Below, one piece after another: positions 58,111 to 64,000 of a stretch of 64,000 nucleotides of DNA (position 1 is its first letter; every line of letters begins with the position of its first letter). The notes beneath the pieces are model-generated. The model was not told where the DNA came from. It saw only the letters and a program-made list of their open reading frames with translations, and did not search any database. A program made the translations under genes and the position numbers. Origin of the DNA: Morinoia aosen (Eukaryota > Arthropoda > Malacostraca > Amphipoda > Talitridae); NCBI GenBank assembly GCA_030386875.1, contig CM059557.1, forward strand, positions 61,892,514 through 61,956,513, given 5' to 3'.

Positions 58111-61100
58111 GTTTTGGCTTCCCCTAGCCACTACAAGGCGTTCCCAAGATCAGAAAAGGAAGGAACAAAACGAAATGTGTAATCTACGCACAGGTCACTT
58201 ATATTAGCGCATAGGAACAGCACATTAAGAAAAAGGAGGAAGAATAAAGTATAGAAATTAAAGGAAATAAAGTGGCCAAGAAATAGAAGAGGTAAGTGCT
58301 GTCTAAGTTGAAGTAACCTAATATCTGTTTATTCCCATAGAACAGTATGGACAAACCTAACCTTGTTGCTCTTCTCTATGCTCACTGATGGGTTATATAT
58401 TTGTGTCGTGTTACTCGTGTATAATCCTCAAGGATACGCAAGAAGAAATTAGCACTCGCGTTAATGGTTGGAGGTCTCTGCTTAACTAGAAGTTACATTC
58501 ATCTTCACTCTGCAACCGCATTATAATAAGTTACTGTCAAAAATTACTAGGCCTAGGAAGATCTAGAGCGTTATATACACGCAAGTCGATACCGTGTACA
58601 AGCAAGTCGTACAAGCTCGTAGTACAGTATCTTCAAATAACGCTGAATTTCTCTATCTAGGGTAAAGCACAAACAGTTATAAGTAGGTACTTCTCTTGCA
58701 GCATAAAAATGCTGTATTCCAGAAAAAGACTCAGGTATTTAAGAGGAAATAATGATGGAAGAAATGCTAAATCGCCACACTCGCATTGGCACAGATAGGT
58801 AAGTGATAAATGAGTCTATATAAAACACTTGGCAGCTCATCATATAATCAAGTCATTAAGGTATACGCCATGGAAGCTGCGCCAATAACCGTATGGACTT
58901 GAATGTATATTGACCTTGTTACATTGAAATGAGCGAGACTTCGAACTTGGTACCTCCGTTGAGGGTTTACCGAAACATTTCGGTAGCAAGTTAAGTAGAA
59001 TCTACACAATTAGCAGGTAGAAACGACAGCAGTCTGAACTTTTAAGCTCTAAGCAATAGTGACTTACAAAATGGTTCGATGAAATGAGTGCAGACAACTC
59101 ATCATCATTGTTGGCAGGGGGACCAGCAATAAGATCATCCTTGGAAAGCTTTGCGGCCAAACCCCTCAAATCCTCAAGTGCTAGGTCCAGCTTCTCTTCT
59201 ATCATGTCCATCTTCACTTGCATATTTGCTGTAACTTTGCTGACCTTCGCTGAAAGTGCAGCTGTCAAGTCCTGGCAGCAACAGCGCGCTTGAGGTGCGT
59301 CTGAACTACTGGAGGCATCCACAGTAGATCTGATCGTTAAGGCTGACAATAGCTGATTGTACAATAGCATTGCTACTGCTTAATGAAAGGTCTTAAATGG
59401 ATGAGTTGTAAGTATATTACATACCTACATAGTTATGCTAACTTTCTCATACTGTGCTATATCACAAACTAAAAAAATTAACTGATTATTTTATGTGATA
59501 CACAATATGGACCACGTAATCAATATCGACTGAATAAATGACGTGGTCCACAACCGGCAAGCCAGGTTTAGTTTAATGATCGTGTTCCAAGAAATTGTTT
59601 CAATTAACTGGCAAAAAGATTGCCAAGTGGATTTTTTTCTTGCAATGATAATTTTAACAATTTGCCAGAAAATTTAGTTTCACAAAAGCAACTACGTCTG
59701 TGCTTTGGGGCAAAATGGGGTTCCACAGTATAGGTCAACGTCATGAACACAATGCTAAGTTATAGCTTGACATATAGAGAAATTATTAAAAGAAAGCTAC
59801 AAGTTGAGGGTCGAACTGGAGTAAGTTTATAGGTTAGGGCTTCAACTCATTTTTGAAAATTAATTTAATGAATTTCATTTCTGTCAAGAGAGACGCGAGC
59901 CTTATAAAGAGTTAAATATTACCTCATCAAATGTTGGTATTCGAAACCCACCCACCCCAACACCCCTTCGACGTGATTTGGAGGGAGTAAAAACAGGTAT
60001 GGCGGATTGGATCGAGGTAGAATCAGAGAACATGTCAAGGAGTCGTTGAAATACCTGTCTTTGAAAAAAATCTTCATTTTAAAAACCCTGGTCACAGCAG
60101 AAGTGCTGAGTACTTTACTACTCCATACTTCAGAATAATAAACTTGGACTCTTCGGCAGAGAAGATTCTTTACTGAAAGTTAAACTTGGTTTGAAACTCA
60201 AGCTGAACTAGGAGTTAACTTTATTATTAGGTGAACATTTTGTTCAGCTTCATGTAAGATTCACCCTTTGCTGCTAAAGAATCCAAGTTCATCATCTGCT
60301 AGGATGAATAAGACAAGTAGCAACACGGCAGCCGTGAAGAAAGGTTTTGAAACCAAATTCCACCCGAAAAATACTCAAAAGGTTTCAACCACTATTGCAG
60401 TGCAATAGCCATCAACCAGTTCCAGGATTATGCCGCAGTTCAACCCTCTGCTCAATCTCAGGATGATTAAACTGGTGGAAATTGCCAGCACCTGATGAGA
60501 TAGGTAATAATTTACCCTCTATGTAGTCCAGCTATTCCTCATCAAGAATAGACTACTATTGAATATACTTTTAATAATGTTGTACAGAATATAAAATTGT
60601 CACTATTGCTTGTTGAGCCTAAACCTAACTTTGAATCTTCATATAATACCTAGGTATGTAGCTACAAATTAGAACAGAAATAAGATGTTCTTAGTAGTGC
60701 ACACACCATGAAGCAACATTATCAGCTGAGTTCATTTCTTATATTTGAATTGCTATAGCAACAATTGTGAAAATATGTAACTATTTACATGAAATACATA
60801 CATATACAGTATATTCTACATAGTGGCAGCTAAAGACACTAGTTCTGTGTACCCATGTTGCACAATACCTGAAATGATATTGGTCGCTGGTACGTACACC
60901 TTATTACCAATGACATTATTATTGCTTACATTTACCCTTTTTTATAGCACTGTGACATTAGAAATAGCTGCTAATGATGCCCAGTTGAAAAAACTGCTAT
61001 TACTGGCTATTTTCTAAGAAATTTTACCTTGAAGATTGTAGGCCACCAGCATCACTCCACTCCACAGATGACATACCGCTGTCCGTGTCAAAACCATCCA

Positions 61101-62035
61101 GCAGCCGGTAGCACTTCTTGTAGGAATCTACAAATAAGAAACATTTTAGACCCAGAGAACCTAGTAAAAATTTGCCCAACATAATAAACACAACACTTCA
61201 GCACTACACACAACACTGGAGAACTGTATATGACACTGCAGCACTGAACACCACTGCAGCATGCTCTGTAGAACTGTACACAACACTGCAGCACTGCACA
61301 CAACACTGCAACACTGTAGACAATACTGCCGCACACTATGCAGCACAGCAGCACTGTACACAATACTGCAGCACTCTACACAATATTGCAGCACTGAATG
61401 AACTAAACAATCATCCACTAGATAAAAACTTCTAAAGACAGTTTTTGCTGTTTCTCATACAAAAATGGCTGCAGATAGGCACAATAGTTTAAATAAAATT
61501 TCAGCCATCATTATTATTGCTGCCTCAAATAGTTCCTTTAAATGAGAAATTATTTCATTGACTTACAGGGTCACAGTTCATCAGTGACCCTGAATCACAG
61601 GGTCAATCCCACTTTATGAGTAATTAATCACTGTATAATTGGTGAATTTTAATGGGATGTATCACTAAAATTATGCCTTGGCAATCAAAATGTTACTAAC
61701 ATATAAAACTTTTATCATTACCATTAACATGTGTGTATGCATGCTCTAAATATTGAAAATTCAGATGTAGAAATGAACATAATTCGACCAAAATTTATGA
61801 CACGTAGCTACAAAAATTACTTACTGGCAGATGTAATGATATGGCAGCTGTAGAAAGACCAAGAATCTTCTGGTGGTTCCAACTGCTTTGCAAAGGCTAC
61901 TGGATCACCATGTGAAGGCCAAGAACTTTTGTGTGAACCATTTTTTCTAGTTTTTACCCACGATGAGGGTACCACTGCTTTATCATTAGATTTTTCAAAA
62001 TACACTCCTACATATTTTTTTATAGATGAAGACAT
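55306..62035 (-). CDS. DUF4806-like protein carried by the transposon, copy 2
   Basis: Same exon set as copy 1: 62035-61825, 61127-61028, 60058-59923, 59342-59068, 57825-57651, 57348-57232 and 55520-55306 (stop 55306-55308). All GT/AG sites I used in copy 1 are present here and no exon has a stop or frameshift. Differences are single substitutions (for example A to S and L to F in exon 1, A to T in exons 4 and 5, T to I in exon 5). The same unresolved phase at exon 3 to exon 4 applies. In this copy the frame upstream of exon 4 stays open from an ATG at 59370, whereas copy 1 has a stop there. The product would be the same DUF4806-like protein of roughly 400 residues, function unknown. Confidence 0.72.
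56349..56724 (-). mobile_element. SINE-like element, copy c in transposon copy 2
   Basis: The counterpart of 17701-18075, flanked by the same CCGTGCACCGGAAA duplication. Confidence 0.7.
58026..58107. repeat. (TA)n microsatellite, expanded in copy 2
   Basis: The same array as 19379-19441, but about 18 bp longer. Confidence 0.95.
61194..61402. repeat. Intronic minisatellite, copy 2
   Basis: The counterpart of 22527-22735, with a few unit-level substitutions. Confidence 0.85.
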
Positions 62036-62039
62036 CTTC

Positions 62040-64000
62040 TCACCTGTAGAAGTCTGTATGAAGAAGCTCAATTACAACAAATTTTCTTTTGTAGGGGAGA
62101 AGCATACACTTTTTCTTCACATCTTTCACTTTCCCTTTTTTTTCCATGTCTAAATATTGGAGCAAGTGTATGCCAACATCAGATGAAGAAATTGGATAAT
62201 GGAATAAATTTTCCTTGGATTCAAACACTCTAAGTTTCAGTGTTTCATGAGATGCACTTGTAACAATTGCAACAGACTTGTCATTAAGCATTACACAGTT
62301 GTCTTTGCTTGGGTTTTGACTTGGTTTAATAAGACTATTATTAATAATTACTCCTTTTTTAGAAAATTTCAATTCAGGTTGCTCTCTTTTTGAATGGAGG
62401 TGACTTAATGTAGAAATTTGTTCATTTTTTACTGTAGCAAATTTTTCAATTTGTTTGAGTGGTTTATTACCTGATCTGATGCAGCTTTTTAGCTCACCTA
62501 GAAAACTTTCATATGGGAAGCAGCTAATGTTTTCTAAGTTTCCATACCTTGCATAATCATCTGGTAAGTGAATAAGATTGTGCACGTTATATGTAATAAA
62601 TTCAGTGCCATAATGTTGCTGACACTCTTCAACAAATTCAAGTAAGAGGGATTTAATGAAATTGAGCTTCTCTTGCTGCTCATCACTTAAGAGAAGTCGC
62701 ATGCTGACACTAAATTTAAGAAAAGTTTTGTAATGATCATGTGACATTATAGCTTTGTTTCTTAAAACAACAGGTCCAACATATAGCAACATTAGTCTAA
62801 ACTCAGTGGCTTTCCAGAACCGATGTTTAGAAAGTCCAACCTGAAAATGCCTAACAAATTCACGGCAAATGAATGGTTCAGCACCTTTTATTGAAAGCTC
62901 AAGTGTTGCAACAGCAATGCGAGAAAATTGAGCTTTTCGGTTGGCTGCAGGTGACTTGAGCCATCTTTGCAGCAGGCGTTTCATAACACCTAAGCAGCAG
63001 AGATGCATATAATCAAGAACCATGGAACCGACTAAATCAATACCAATCGATTCTAAAATTAATGTTGAAGAATCATGATGATGCCTAGTGTCTTCACGTG
63101 ACAAAAATGATTCTTTAGTTCGCAAGGGAGCATCGGTCTTATTTAATGTTACATGCCCACCATGATAAGAACCATGAACATAACACCTCTCACAAGAATT
63201 ATACCCTGAATGGTATACAATGTTTTTTAGCTGAGCTCGACAAGGGGCATCACATATTATTGGTCCAGATATATCAAATTTTACTCTGCCATTCTGAGTT
63301 TGAATGCTTTCAGCCAATAAGTTTTTCAAATCATTTACTAACATTTGTAAAAAACGATTGCAATCAACTAACTTTTGATTTTCACTTCTATTAGTACAAA
63401 ATAATCCTGCTGTGAAAATTTTAGTTGGACACTCTTGAAATTTTATAAGAATAGGATACAGATGAAAGTTAGGAGATTTGTCAAAAAGAGGAATTCCGTC
63501 AATGTTGATGGCCAAGGTAAAATTACTCCCAAGATCAGTTGACCAGTTGACTTTCAAGTGTTCTTTCAGACATTTGATCCAGTTGTTAACATGAACATAT
63601 TCAGCTCCGCCTTCAAACAAGTCACTTTCATTGCCCTTAGTTATGCTATTGTGGTGAACCAAAGTTCGCACATCTATCGGAAACCCTGGAAAGACATTGG
63701 CTTCCACTAATTTTAGTAATCGATCAACTGCATCGTAAGGCACACTTTTTTCCTTTTGAAACCATTCTGCAATGGTAAATTTCAAAGAATTTTATTTTTG
63801 AAATAAAGTACTACTTTTAGGGTTTAATGAATAATTTTGACTAAAATTTTCTGTTTGAGAAGAACTTGTAAGCCTGGAAGAAAAAGAACCAGAGGATGAT
63901 TCCAGTAGAGTTTCATCATCATGATTAACTACTACTCCTGATGAGCAAGGCATAGAGTCCAACAGTGAATCACTCTCGACGTCGCTAGCTTCGCTGGTGC
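62040..64000 (-). pseudogene. TNP2-like CACTA transposase, copy 2 (one nonsense codon, truncated by window)
   Basis: Same gene as 23373-25457; its ATG would lie about 124 bases beyond the window. The stop is at 62040-62042. From 63791 down to 62043 the frame is open for about 583 codons and covers the whole catalytic core and DUF4218-like region, without the two stops of copy 1. A TAA at 63792-63794, where copy 1 has GAA, breaks it near residue 110. A protein restarted after it would lack the basic N-terminus. The motifs IDGIPLFDKSP, ICDAPCRAQLKN, LDYMHLCCLGVMKRLL and FPYESFLGELKSCIR are intact. Confidence 0.85.

Larger units (their letters stand above)
53071..64000 (-). mobile_element. Large CACTA/TNP2-like transposon, copy 2 (runs off the window)
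   Basis: Starts with the same terminal bases as copy 1 and follows it colinearly for all 10,930 bp available (copy 1 equivalent 14423 to about 25333). Spacing is shifted by one base after small indels near 56160-56640 and by 18 more bases at the TA microsatellite (58026-58107). By eye the identity is about 99%. It contains the same left-end repeats, SINE-like copies with the same target duplications, minisatellite and both genes. The flank differs from that of copy 1, and homology starts exactly at the TIR. This supports a separate insertion rather than a duplication of a larger block. Confidence 0.9.

Noticed and set aside
14423..64000. Simple tandem or segmental duplication of an 11-kb block
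   Set aside because: Homology begins exactly at the TIR in both copies, flanks differ, and copy 1 has a target duplication inside a known element. Transposition explains it better.

Overview
This is eukaryotic DNA: AT-rich, with intron-split coding blocks, GT/AG splice sites, microsatellites and dense layers of nested transposons. The mix of families points to an arthropod (insect, crustacean or arachnid). It includes Penelope-like elements with a GIY-YIG endonuclease, mariner elements with a DUF4817-type N-terminus, a Tc1 relic, an RTE-like LINE, a hAT element, a PIF/Harbinger relic and a DUF4806-type protein. The species cannot be named from the sequence. No ordinary host gene is recognisable. 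Almost everything supportable is mobile DNA or its debris.

The main feature is a DNA transposon of 15,473 bp (14423-29895). Its termini form a 34-bp imperfect inverted repeat (29 of 34 positions match, starting CCCAGTC), and it is flanked by a 2-bp TA duplication. It sits inside a Penelope-like element whose two halves lie on either side, so the insertion point can be placed to the base. A second copy in the same orientation starts at exactly the same terminal base at 53071 and runs off the window end; by eye it is about 99% identical. The element carries two minus-strand genes in tandem. The first is a CACTA/TNP2-like transposase with a DUF4218-like C-terminal region. Four bases after its stop codon begins a multi-exon gene for a DUF4806-like protein. 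The transposase has nonsense codons in both copies, at different places. The DUF4806-like exons are open with intact splice sites in both copies. Inside the element are a SINE-like repeat with target duplications, an intronic minisatellite, subterminal repeats and two hairpins.

Layout: 1-13334 is mostly unannotated AT-rich DNA with a Penelope fragment (about 1740-2450), a PIF/Harbinger relic (4055-4923) and a foldback element (about 5400-5760). 13335-14422 is the 3' part of Penelope element A, holding a 554-bp MITE. 14423-29895 is the large transposon. 29896-31320 is the rest of Penelope A, and 31325-33000 is an inverted Penelope B. 33005-34770 is a mariner relic split by a foldback element, followed by a Tc1 relic (about 35100-36060) and LTR-like debris (36590-37000). 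38431-45387 is bounded by hAT-type TIRs with an 8-bp duplication and contains a LINE copy and two mariner-type deletion derivatives. 45396-53070 holds a foldback element and several tandem repeats. 53071-64000 is the second copy of the large transposon.
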